From CAYLKS01 sp964384205 [NCBI: uncultured bacterium] (GTDB taxonomy: Bacteria; JAGOEH01): 64,000 bases of DNA. Made by a program: the position numbers and the translations under genes. Each line of letters opens with the position of its first letter. Position 1 is the first letter of the stretch. Where the stretch lies: assembly GCA_964384205.1 (NCBI GenBank), contig CAYLKS010000008.1, forward strand, positions 1 to 64,000, written 5' to 3'. Below, in pieces: positions 35,109 to 43,479 of this stretch. The notes under the pieces were generated by a model, which was not told where the DNA came from, ran no database searches, and saw only the letters and a list, made by a program, of their open reading frames with translations.

Positions 35109-36578
35109 TTAGTATTTATTAAATAATAATTTTAAATTTTTTAGATTTAAATTTTTTTCTAAAACATTTTTTTCAATATTTTGAACGGTTGTTTTTATAT
35201 TATGGTTGAAATAATTGTCGATGTTAGTAAATAAATTCATAATAGCTTTATTCCCAATTTGATAATCAATTTTTAAATCTAAAAATTTTTTTTCCTTAAG
35301 CATATTTCCAAAATCATTAAATATTGGGTTTATAGACTTAATTTCATCAATTTCTTTTTTATTTATATTTTTGATAATGTTATATTGGTTTTCAATATCC
35401 AGATAAGAATAATCTATATACTTTCCAATAAAGTTTTGCTCTATTTCTTCCATTAGTTTGTTTTCAAATTTTTTTAGAAAATCATAATTTTTAAGCTGTG
35501 CTATATACATATTTTTTATTTTATCTAAATTATTCCCGTCTATTTTGACATAAAGATTGTTATAAAATATTTTTTTATTTTTTATATTAAAATCTTTAAA
35601 AATTGGTAATTCTCGAGCATAAAAATTTTTTTTAGCAGATAATGCATCGAATATAAATAGCCCGAACCCTTCTAATATTGAAGTTGAAATTATGAGTTTT
35701 GAATTTTTGAGGATAAAATCAAAAATGTTATTATCTTGTGCAGCAATCCCCCATGCACCAATTACTTTTTCTTTAAGAAAAATTGTTTTGACTAAATTTG
35801 AGTAATTAATTTCTGATTTAGAATTTGCAGGAAGGGTTACAATTAGATTAAAATTTTGAAGAACTTTATTGAAAAGTATTGCTTCTAAGATGTTCTTTCT
35901 TCTAATACTACGAACAGGGTATAATACGATGGGTAGATTTTTATTGAAATGAAAACCATTTTGGTAACTCAATTTTTCCAGATCATATTGTATAGCATTA
36001 TATTTTATTTCTTTCTTTATGTAAATATTGGGCAGATATACTAATTTATTCTCGGGGATCCCTGAACTTCGCAATATTTCATAATCATTTTTATTAATAA
36101 CACTATAAATTATATTTTTGCCTAATGGATATAATTTGATATCAGGATAAAAATTTAGAAGAGTTTGGTAATTTTCTAATCGGGCACATTCTGGAAAATC
36201 ATGTATCTGCAGAATTGCTTTTTGTTCCGTGCTTTCTAAAAATTTACTTAGTATATGAGTGAATATTGGATTTTTGCCAAGATGATGATTATGTATCCAC
36301 CAGATTGAATTTTTGTATTGTTTATGAATTTCATATAGAATTTTTTCTATTTTTTGCTCAAGAGATTTTTTATCTAATGAGATATTTTCTATATAGTCAA
36401 ATTCTGGGAAATATAATTTTTTATAATTGTCAGGCATAGAATCTTTTTTATCATCAGAACTTATTAATATAAAATTAATATCAGGAAAAAATTGTTTTAG
36501 AAAATGTATCTGATTTTTTATTACTGTTGTAACACCACCTGGTAAAAAGTGATAATGAAAAATTATTATGTTTTTCAT
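35109..36578 (-). CDS. Glycosyltransferase, GT-B fold (divergent GT4-like)
   Basis: A 489-residue protein. The N terminus (IIIFHYHFLPGGVTTVIKNQ) is the G-G-V loop of GT4 enzymes; IHNHHLGKNPIFT and LQIHDFPECAR lie in the acceptor domain. The donor domain has VLYPVRSIRRKNILEAILF and STSILEGFGLFIFDALSAK, with Asp in place of the second Glu of the E-x7-E motif. The last 110 residues are helical and unlike family members I know. It starts on the A of the previous stop (TAATG), so is coupled to the GT-A gene. Substrate unknown. Confidence 0.78.
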   Translation of the reverse strand: MKNIIIFHYHFLPGGVTTVIKNQIHFLKQFFPDINFILISSDDKKDSMPDNYKKLYFPEFDYIENISLDKKSLEQKIEKILYEIHKQYKNSIWWIHNHHLGKNPIFTHILSKFLESTEQKAILQIHDFPECARLENYQTLLNFYPDIKLYPLGKNIIYSVINKNDYEILRSSGIPENKLVYLPNIYIKKEIKYNAIQYDLEKLSYQNGFHFNKNLPIVLYPVRSIRRKNILEAILFNKVLQNFNLIVTLPANSKSEINYSNLVKTIFLKEKVIGAWGIAAQDNNIFDFILKNSKLIISTSILEGFGLFIFDALSAKKNFYARELPIFKDFNIKNKKIFYNNLYVKIDGNNLDKIKNMYIAQLKNYDFLKKFENKLMEEIEQNFIGKYIDYSYLDIENQYNIIKNINKKEIDEIKSINPIFNDFGNMLKEKKFLDLKIDYQIGNKAIMNLFTNIDNYFNHNIKTTVQNIEKNVLEKNLNLKNLKLLFNKY

Positions 36579-38014
36579 TATTCCATGTATTTTTTTATTT
36601 TATATTTTTCTTCATAGAATTTTGCGGCAAAATCTGCTATTTTTTTATCCACTTCAATATTATAAAAATCTTTTGCCTGTTTTTTAGGCACTCCTAAATG
36701 ATTTTGATTTTTTATTACATCTTCATAGGTTTTATAACCTAATTTAAAGAAAATATTTCTGCAAAATTCTAAAAATGCTCCTGAATAAAGATATTGAAAA
36801 GCTTTTTTTGATATGTCAATGTCTTCTGTTTTAAGCAAATATCCCATTATTTGATATATTAATTCTCTATACCAATCAAAATTCATATCAATAAATAGAA
36901 TTTCATTTGTTGTATTTTTTGAATAATCTTTCAATTTTTTGATTTTATTTGTTAATCTCGTAAAATCATCATTTGATATAGTTTTTTCTAACAAAGGAGC
37001 AAATTCTGAGAATTTTTCGATTAATGATTTAATTTTATATTCTATATTGAATACATCAGTATAGCCTGGATCAATAAAAGGAATATTAGATGCAACACTA
37101 TCAAAAATAATAGGATAGCCTAAAGGTTTTTCCGATTCTAATAAAAATGATAAGAAGTTAGATTGTTTTTGATAATATAGTAAACGTTCTAAAGCAGCGC
37201 CTATAACCTCTCCTGGCATTATTGAGAGTTTTGATTCATCTGTTATATCATGTAATTTTGCTCCTAAATATACTTCATAGATAATAGAACCATTATAAAT
37301 ATTGTCAAAAGTTGTGGATATATCTGTACCATATTTGAATCTATTTTCATTCCATTCTGCTGATATTTCCAATGCCACGGCTTGTTTATTTAATAATATA
37401 TCCCCTGATATACCGCCAGGGACAAATTTTGCCATTAATGTTGTTAGAGGAGATACAACAAAACGAGTTAAAGAGGCATCAACAAAATGTCTTGCATATT
37501 TTGCAGTAACAAATAATTTATCTTGTTTTCTGAAATTAGTCTCAAAATGTTTTATTACTTTTATATATGCAGATAACCATTGAGAAATATCATTTCGAAT
37601 ATCCCCATCAAATAAAAATAGAAACTCAGTATCTTTTGCATTATAAAATTCGTTGAAGATTAAATAGAGGGCACTTCCTTTTCCTGGTATTTTATTTCCC
37701 CTATAGTTTTCATAAGGAGTATAGATAAGGGAAACATATTCAGATAAATTTAGATCTTCTAAATTGTCTTTTATTTGATTATAAATTGATAAATCTTTTG
37801 ATTGAGAATTGAATGTTCCATCGGAAATTATTATTGCCGCATTAGTTTTGTCAAAATTGCTATTTAATCCAATAATATCTTTTTTGATTAGGTCAACAAT
37901 ATTGTCTTCATTTTTATAGGTAGGATGGCCTATTACTATTTGTATTTTGTTTTCATTTAAAATTTTAGTTATAGTTTGTTCACTTATTGTTTTTTTAAAC
38001 AAGTAATTTTTCAT
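36578..38014 (-). CDS. GT-A glycosyltransferase resembling glycosylglycerate synthases (GT78/GT81-like)
   Basis: A 478-residue enzyme without membrane helices. It has VIGHPTYKNED at the start of the Rossmann-like half, a GKGSAL loop at about 111-116 and the metal-binding DGD at 136-138 (FLFLFDGDI). Next come GGISGDILLNKQ and FKYGTDISTTF, then VYLGAKLHD near the catalytic His/Asp positions. This order resembles mannosylglycerate synthase and glucosyl-3-phosphoglycerate synthase, retaining enzymes that make compatible solutes. The C-terminal helical part (about 300-478) is also like those families. It is the first gene of the operon, with a near-consensus promoter and an AAGGAGAGAG ribosome site. 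Confidence 0.75.
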   Translation of the reverse strand: MKNYLFKKTISEQTITKILNENKIQIVIGHPTYKNEDNIVDLIKKDIIGLNSNFDKTNAAIIISDGTFNSQSKDLSIYNQIKDNLEDLNLSEYVSLIYTPYENYRGNKIPGKGSALYLIFNEFYNAKDTEFLFLFDGDIRNDISQWLSAYIKVIKHFETNFRKQDKLFVTAKYARHFVDASLTRFVVSPLTTLMAKFVPGGISGDILLNKQAVALEISAEWNENRFKYGTDISTTFDNIYNGSIIYEVYLGAKLHDITDESKLSIMPGEVIGAALERLLYYQKQSNFLSFLLESEKPLGYPIIFDSVASNIPFIDPGYTDVFNIEYKIKSLIEKFSEFAPLLEKTISNDDFTRLTNKIKKLKDYSKNTTNEILFIDMNFDWYRELIYQIMGYLLKTEDIDISKKAFQYLYSGAFLEFCRNIFFKLGYKTYEDVIKNQNHLGVPKKQAKDFYNIEVDKKIADFAAKFYEEKYKIKKYME

Positions 38015-38038
38015 ATCTCTCTCCTTATCTCTTATTTT

Positions 38039-38066
38039 ATCATAATAATTTTTTTTTTTTTGTCAA
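38039..38066 (-). promoter_or_regulatory. Predicted promoter of the glycosyltransferase/HAD operon
   Basis: Minus-strand TTGACA (38066-38061), 16-nt A-rich spacer, TATGAT (38044-38039). The start codon is at 38014. Confidence 0.6.
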
Positions 38067-38084
38067 TGAATAATTAAAAATATC

Positions 38085-38112
38085 TTGATTTACTTTAAAT
38101 CTAATATATAAT
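38085..38112 (+). promoter_or_regulatory. Predicted promoter of the adenosine deaminase/kinase operon
   Basis: TTGATT (38085-38090), 16-nt spacer, TATAAT (38107-38112), giving a leader of about 40 nt. It is divergent from, and 18 bp away from, the promoter of the glycosyltransferase operon. Confidence 0.6.
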
Positions 38113-38157
38113 TATTATAGATGAAGCATTATATTTTAAACCTAATGGAGTGTAACT

Positions 38158-39387
38158 ATGAAATATAATTATAATAAGGAATTTATTTTTGAGATACCTA
38201 AGAGTGATTTACATTTACATTTAGATGGTTCTTTGAGATTGAATACTCTAATAGAATTTGCAAAAGAAAATAAGGTGCAATTGCCCTCTTATACTGAATC
38301 TGGATTGAGAGAGTTGGTTTTTAAAGATAGATACAATAATTTAGGAGAATATTTACAAGGTTTTGGATATACAACTGCTGTTATGCGTACTGAAGAAGCA
38401 ATAGAAAGAATAGCTTATGAATTAGCAATTGATAGCTATAATGAAAATGTTTTTTATATTGAGCCTAGATTTGCACCACAATTGTTAATGAATAAAAGTT
38501 TAACTTTTGAAAAAATCATGATGGCAGCAAATAATGGATTAATGAGAGCAAAAAAAGAAATAAATAGTAGTGATGCAATTAAAAATGGCGAAAAACCTGC
38601 TTTTAATTATGGTATAATTGTTTGTGCGATGAGGATGTTTACACCAGCATTTTCTGAATATTATAATAATTTTTTTGAATTACATAAGTATTCCACTAAA
38701 AAAGAGATTTTCAGTCTTGCTTCTTTGGAACTTGCAAAGGCAACTATTAGAATTATTAATGAATATGGTATTCCTATTGTTGGTTTTGATTTAGCGGGGC
38801 AAGAAGATGGCTATCCTGCAGAAGATCATAAATTAGCTTATGCATATTGCCATAAGAATTTTTTAAAGAAAACAGTTCATGCAGGTGAAGCATATGGGCC
38901 AGAATCTATTTTTCAGGCTATTACTGATCTTTATGCGAATCGAATAGGCCATGGCTATTATCTGTTTGATGTAAATAAAATTCAAAATCCTAATATTAAC
39001 AATAAAGAAGAGTATATTTACCAATTATCTAATTATATAGCAGACAGGCGTATTACTATAGAAGTATGCTTAACAAGCAATATGCAGACGAACCCGGATA
39101 TTAAAGATATAAAAAATCATTCTTTGAAAAAAATGCTGGAGACTGGTTTGTCTCTTACTATTTGTACTGATAATAGGCTTGTTTCTAATACAACTGTGAC
39201 TGATGAGGTCTTTTTAGCAGTAAATAATTTTGATATATCCCCTAAGAAATTAAAAGATATTATTATTTATGGTTTTAAACGGAACTTTTATTTTGGCACT
39301 TATATAGAAAAAAGGCATTATTGTAGGTCTATTATAGATTATTATGAAAGGATAGAAAAAAAATATAATATAAAAAAGAATGAGTAA
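38158..39387 (+). CDS. Adenosine deaminase-family amidohydrolase
   Basis: A 409-residue metal-dependent TIM-barrel deaminase: KSDLHLHLDGSL with zinc ligands His19 and His21, VHAGEAYGPESI with the third His and catalytic Glu, RIGHGYYLF, and EVCLTSNMQT. The closing motif is ICTDNRLVS, where classical adenosine deaminases have TDDP; the metal Asp is kept and the next Asp is Asn, as in a subgroup of bacterial members. It probably converts adenosine or deoxyadenosine to inosine, though a related purine substrate is possible. The stop overlaps the sensor kinase gene by 8 nt, an odd partnership. Confidence 0.88.
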   Translation: MKYNYNKEFIFEIPKSDLHLHLDGSLRLNTLIEFAKENKVQLPSYTESGLRELVFKDRYNNLGEYLQGFGYTTAVMRTEEAIERIAYELAIDSYNENVFYIEPRFAPQLLMNKSLTFEKIMMAANNGLMRAKKEINSSDAIKNGEKPAFNYGIIVCAMRMFTPAFSEYYNNFFELHKYSTKKEIFSLASLELAKATIRIINEYGIPIVGFDLAGQEDGYPAEDHKLAYAYCHKNFLKKTVHAGEAYGPESIFQAITDLYANRIGHGYYLFDVNKIQNPNINNKEEYIYQLSNYIADRRITIEVCLTSNMQTNPDIKDIKNHSLKKMLETGLSLTICTDNRLVSNTTVTDEVFLAVNNFDISPKKLKDIIIYGFKRNFYFGTYIEKRHYCRSIIDYYERIEKKYNIKKNE

Positions 39388-41119
39388 AATACCACAAATT
39401 ATATCTAATCTTGAAAAACAATTAAATTTTTTAAAAAAGAATGTAGAAGAAAATCCCGTTGATATAAATTCAGAGTATATTATAAAAATGCATGCTTTAT
39501 TACAGGAATTATTGGATTTGACTTTGAGTGGAGATAATATAGATATTCGTAAACATAATAGTATTGAAAAGGAAAGTATTAGAGAAGAGGAAAACGGAAA
39601 ATTAGATATTGATGTTTCTTTAAATGTTTTATTTATAGATGATAATGAAAATGTTTTGGATATGATAAAAGAATTTTTTGCTAATAAAAATATAAATGAT
39701 TATTATTTAAATTCTGCTGTTGGATTAAAAGAGTTTTTATTGAAACATCCAGAAATTGAAATTATAGTTTCTGATATAAGAATGCCTTATTTTACAGGTA
39801 TAGATGTGCTTAATATTATAAAGTCTGATAGTAATTTTGCCCATATTAAAGTCCTTTTAATGTCAGCTTATAGAGATTTTGAAAATTTAGTTTCTGGAAT
39901 AGAACAGGGTGCTTTTGCTTTTATTTTCAAACCTATTAAATTTGAAGAACTTATAGATCAGCTTTTGAAGGCTAAAAATGCTATAAAATTTCATAGAGAG
40001 GGGAAAAATGATTTACAGGATAGTAAAAAATATAATTATAATAGTTTTAATCTTTTTGTGGATAGTAAATTAAATATTATTACTATTTCAAAATATTATC
40101 CTTTAAAATATCATAAAGTTTTAGAAAATGCTAAAAGAGTATGCGATATATTTAAATGTAAAGTGGATTGTGAGAAATGTGATGGCTCAGACTGCAATAT
40201 ATGTGTTTTTAAAAGATTGATTAATGAAGCAAAATATAATATGTATGGTTTTACAGAATCATCTATATCTGTTTTTTCTAAAGTGTTTAATGATATTTTA
40301 TATTTAAAAGTGAAGTGTAGAGTATATGATGATAGATCTACTAAGTTTTTTTTCACCATTGATGATGAAACACAAGAGAGAAAGCACCAAATTGAAAGTT
40401 TTACAGATGAAAGATTAAATGCTGTAAAAAGAATAGCAGGCGGGTTAGCTCATGAAATAAATCAGCCTTTGAATTCTATTAGTGCAAAAATTCAAACACA
40501 TTTATTTGATTTATCAGATAGATTGGAAATTTGCTATGATGAATATATTGAGGATTATAAATTCATGCTGATGGAAGTTAATAAAATATCAACATTATTG
40601 CAAAATATGAGGATACTTGGCGGTAAATATAAAAATATTTATTTTAAAGAAATAAATATTTTACCTATTTTACATAAAGTTTTAAATCAATTTAAAGTAG
40701 AATTAAAATATTTGAATATTGAAGTGTCTATAGATGCAAGTTCTGATTATATTTTATTAAGATCTAATGAAACTCATTTATTTCAAATATTTTTTAACCT
40801 TTTATCTAATTCTCTTGATAGTATAGAAGAAAAAAGGTCCTTTTTAGCGAAAGATTTTAAAGGTGAAATTAGTATTGTAATCGATGAGCAACCAGATATA
40901 ATTAATATTTTATTTAAAGATAATGGAATTGGAATTAAAGAAGAAAATAAATTTAAAATTTTTGATCCTTTTTTTACAACAAAAGATGTTAATAAAGGAT
41001 CTGGTTTGGGATTATATATAATTTATGATATTATTATTAATAATTATGGAGGCAAAATATCTGTTGATTCAGTATATAAAGAGTATGTAGAATTTAATAT
41101 TAAATTTCCAAAAAGGTAA
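39380..41119 (+). CDS. Cytosolic receiver - Cys-rich PAS - histidine kinase protein
   Basis: A 579-residue soluble protein with inverted hybrid order. A short helical N terminus precedes a receiver domain at 82-200 with acidic pocket Asp87/88, phosphorylated Asp132 (SDIRMP) and Lys184. A PAS-like domain follows at about 220-335, with six Cys at 255, 260, 264, 267, 272 and 275 (CKVDCEKCDGSDCNIC). HisKA has GGLAHEINQPLN (His358), and the HATPase ends GSGLGLYIIYD. The Cys cluster could hold Fe-S or zinc, or sense redox. The kinase would take phosphate input through its receiver. It is coupled to the adenosine deaminase gene by an 8-nt overlap. No partner regulator is adjacent. Confidence 0.88.
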   Translation: MSKIPQIISNLEKQLNFLKKNVEENPVDINSEYIIKMHALLQELLDLTLSGDNIDIRKHNSIEKESIREEENGKLDIDVSLNVLFIDDNENVLDMIKEFFANKNINDYYLNSAVGLKEFLLKHPEIEIIVSDIRMPYFTGIDVLNIIKSDSNFAHIKVLLMSAYRDFENLVSGIEQGAFAFIFKPIKFEELIDQLLKAKNAIKFHREGKNDLQDSKKYNYNSFNLFVDSKLNIITISKYYPLKYHKVLENAKRVCDIFKCKVDCEKCDGSDCNICVFKRLINEAKYNMYGFTESSISVFSKVFNDILYLKVKCRVYDDRSTKFFFTIDDETQERKHQIESFTDERLNAVKRIAGGLAHEINQPLNSISAKIQTHLFDLSDRLEICYDEYIEDYKFMLMEVNKISTLLQNMRILGGKYKNIYFKEINILPILHKVLNQFKVELKYLNIEVSIDASSDYILLRSNETHLFQIFFNLLSNSLDSIEEKRSFLAKDFKGEISIVIDEQPDIINILFKDNGIGIKEENKFKIFDPFFTTKDVNKGSGLGLYIIYDIIINNYGGKISVDSVYKEYVEFNIKFPKR

Positions 41120-41127
41120 TATTTTTC

Positions 41128-41156
41128 TTGATTTTTTAAAAAATATAACATAATAT
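41128..41156 (+). promoter_or_regulatory. Predicted ferredoxin promoter
   Basis: TTGATT (41128-41133), 17-nt spacer, TAATAT (41151-41156). The AAGGAGG ribosome site and ATG at 41183 follow closely. Confidence 0.5.
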
Positions 41157-41182
41157 AATATTGATTTAACAAGGAGGATGAG

Positions 41183-41350
41183 ATGGCGTATAAGATTAGT
41201 GATGATTGTATAGCTTGTGGAGCATGCATTCAAGCATGTCCTGTTGAAGCTATTACAGAAGGCGAACCTTATGTAATCGATCCTGAAAAATGTATCGATT
41301 GCGGAGCATGTGCAGATGTTTGTCCAGTAGATGCACCAAAGCCAGAATAA
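41183..41350 (+). CDS. 2[4Fe-4S] bacterial-type ferredoxin
   Basis: A 55-residue protein with two perfect cluster motifs: [12 protein letters not shown] (Cys9, 12, 15, 19) and [12 protein letters not shown] (Cys37, 40, 43, 47). Size and motif layout match clostridial ferredoxins, low-potential electron carriers of anaerobic metabolism. AAGGAGG lies 6 nt before the ATG. It is followed by a strong terminator and then by the NifU-domain gene. Confidence 0.96.
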   Translation: MAYKISDDCIACGACIQACPVEAITEGEPYVIDPEKCIDCGACADVCPVDAPKPE

Positions 41351-41376
41351 AAAATAAAAAATTAACGTAACGTCTT

Positions 41377-41407
41377 AAGGGAAGTGTAAAAGCTTCCCTT
41401 TTTTTAT
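41377..41407 (+). terminator. Intrinsic terminator after the ferredoxin gene
   Basis: AAGGGAAG (41377-41384) pairs with CTTCCCTT (41393-41400) around an 8-nt loop and runs into seven T. It stands 19 bp before the next gene, whose transcription must rely on readthrough or a promoter I cannot place. Confidence 0.85.
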
Positions 41408-41425
41408 TTAAAAAGGAGATTAATA

Positions 41426-41650
41426 ATGGCAGATATTGAAAAGATAAAAGAAGAGTTAGACAAAGTAAGACCTTCATTACAAGCTGATGGCGGGGATGTA
41501 GAACTTGTTGAATATAAAGATAATATTGTATATGTTAAGTTAAAAGGTACATGTAACGGATGTCCTTTCTCTAAATTAACTATCAAGATGGGTATTGAGC
41601 AAGCTTTAAAACAAGCTATTCCTGAAATTGTAGCAGTAGAAGAAATCTAA
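41426..41650 (+). CDS. NifU C-terminal-domain (Nfu-type) Fe-S cluster carrier
   Basis: A 74-residue stand-alone Nfu domain: VRPSLQADGGDVELVEY and the cluster-bridging GTCNGCPFSKLTIKMGIE with Cys43 and Cys46. Such proteins assemble and deliver [4Fe-4S] clusters, which fits the ferredoxin gene just upstream. AAAAAGGAG precedes the ATG. The stop codon overlaps that of the convergent barrel gene (41647-41650). Confidence 0.95.
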   Translation: MADIEKIKEELDKVRPSLQADGGDVELVEYKDNIVYVKLKGTCNGCPFSKLTIKMGIEQALKQAIPEIVAVEEI

Positions 41651-43479
41651 AAAGTAGTTTTTATTAAAATTCCTATATAAAATTTTTGTTCCTTTGATTT
41701 TTTAATAAAACTTGTTTTAAAATAGTAAGATAAAAAGTTTCTTTTATATTTTAAATAATTGCTAATTTCAAATCCCCTATTATAGTAACTATTTATATTC
41801 CATACAGTTGGTATATCATTGGTATATGAATAAATTCTACTATGATAATTATCAGTTGAAAATAAAACTATATTATTTATAAGATAAAAAACTCTACTAA
41901 ATAAAAATGTTGTTTTAAAATTAAATAAATAACCGTCATATTTTTTATTATTATAATAACTTATATGTTTATAGCTTAATTTAGTATAAAATATTATTTT
42001 GTTATGTATTTTTTTAATATAAGAGGAATTATATGAATAGTTTTTATAAGTTGTTTCCTTTAAAGAAGATTTGTCATAATCTAATTTTTCTTTATATGAA
42101 ATATTAAAGCTAAAGTGTTTTGATTTATATTGGGCATAAATCTTTTGTGATTTGCCAATGAATAGCTCCATAGGTGAAATATTTTTATATGTATCAATAT
42201 ATAAAGATAATATATAATTTTTTGCATTATAATATGTCGCAATATTAAAACCTTGCTCATTTTGATTTTTGTCTCTGTATGAAAGTGCTTTGCTATGAAT
42301 ATTAAAAAATTTAGGTTCATATTGTCTAAATGAAAAGGCTATTTTGAATTTTTTTATTTTTTTTGCTAATCCATAGATTAAAGCTTTATTTTTGTTTTTT
42401 GATTGGGCTATTTCACCAAAAAAACAATTATTTTTATAATAATATTCGAAATCGCTACTTATTATATAATTATAATCACCTTGTTGGTAGAATTCAGATT
42501 TTAGATTATTGGAAAACGATGGATTATATTTTGAATATAATGATGAGAAGCTGAGTTTTAAATGTTTTTTTATTATTGAGAATCTGTTTCCAATGGATTT
42601 TTCATTTAATTGATCTTTTTTATTTTTTTCTGTTGGTGTTCTATGATACCCACTTTCTAATATTGAAGTTATGTTATTATTTGAATCTATATTTGCATCA
42701 TAATAAGAATAATTTAATATAAATTCATTTATAATATTTTTAGATGTATAATTTATTGAGATTCCATTAAAAGCATTATTTTCACTAAAACTTTTATGTA
42801 TTGAAGAGTTCTTAAAATTTTTTTTTATTGATAATGGATTTTCTATAAAATAATTAAAACTATAAGTATTCCATGCAGTTAATCCTTGTCCCCAGTTTAA
42901 ATTAAATGCCCCACATATTAGTGATATTTTTTTTATATGGAGGGCAAAACTAAAATTATAATAATCAACTATGTTAGATTCAAATCTATCCTTTTCTGTG
43001 TTTAAATATAATTCATAATTTTTGTATTTTATATTTAAAGCAGAGGCAAGATTATAATTTAGTCCTGTAAGTTCATCTTCTGATTTTGATTTAGATTTTG
43101 TGTAATACCTGATTAAAAAAGAAGAATTTGTTTTTCTTTTTATTGTTGTTTTTTTCTTTGTTATAGTAAATAATTTTAATAAAGTAAGTTTTTCTTTATC
43201 TAATATAATAAGGCTATCTTCTAATATTTTATATGATATAGGTTTATTTTTGAGTATCCATTGTTGTTGGTATGAATCTAACCAAAAAAAATTTGCTATT
43301 TCATCGGATGTTATTTTATTGAGAAATGGAGGATTGTTATATAGTTCTTCTAAATTTATTAAAATTTCTTCATCTATTTGCTCAAGAGCATTGGTGTTTA
43401 TGTAATTTATGAATTGATCTGGTAAAGCTATAATATAATTATATGTTATTATTATTAAGAAGATAATGTATTTTTTTAT
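41647..43479 (-). CDS. Outer-membrane barrel protein with N-terminal helix-hairpin-helix region, apparently starting at AUA
   Basis: The frame is open with no stop from 43494 to 41647 and reads as a normal protein, yet has no ATG, GTG or TTG codon before 42171, far inside the barrel. The only sensible start is ATA at 43479. A GGGAGGG site lies 4 nt before it, and a signal peptide follows (KKYIIFLIIITYNYIIA). The mature N terminus has a ComEA-like helix-hairpin-helix region (LEELYNNPPFLNKITSDEIA). The remaining 500 residues are alternating beta-strands with the family-type motif LESGYHRTPTEKNKK and EPKFFNIHSKALSYRDKNQN, ending in Phe. ATA overlaps the upstream stop as ATAA. Either AUA initiation is used, or a G-to-A change or error hides an ATGA. 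Confidence 0.8.
   Translation of the reverse strand: MKKYIIFLIIITYNYIIALPDQFINYINTNALEQIDEEILINLEELYNNPPFLNKITSDEIANFFWLDSYQQQWILKNKPISYKILEDSLIILDKEKLTLLKLFTITKKKTTIKRKTNSSFLIRYYTKSKSKSEDELTGLNYNLASALNIKYKNYELYLNTEKDRFESNIVDYYNFSFALHIKKISLICGAFNLNWGQGLTAWNTYSFNYFIENPLSIKKNFKNSSIHKSFSENNAFNGISINYTSKNIINEFILNYSYYDANIDSNNNITSILESGYHRTPTEKNKKDQLNEKSIGNRFSIIKKHLKLSFSSLYSKYNPSFSNNLKSEFYQQGDYNYIISSDFEYYYKNNCFFGEIAQSKNKNKALIYGLAKKIKKFKIAFSFRQYEPKFFNIHSKALSYRDKNQNEQGFNIATYYNAKNYILSLYIDTYKNISPMELFIGKSQKIYAQYKSKHFSFNISYKEKLDYDKSSLKETTYKNYSYNSSYIKKIHNKIIFYTKLSYKHISYYNNKKYDGYLFNFKTTFLFSRVFYLINNIVLFSTDNYHSRIYSYTNDIPTVWNINSYYNRGFEISNYLKYKRNFLSYYFKTSFIKKSKEQKFYIGILIKTTF

Noticed and set aside
42081-42320. 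A 79-codon minus-strand frame overlapping the barrel gene
   Set aside because: The longer frame from the AUA start explains this region fully as a barrel; the short frame lacks a ribosome site and a recognisable product.
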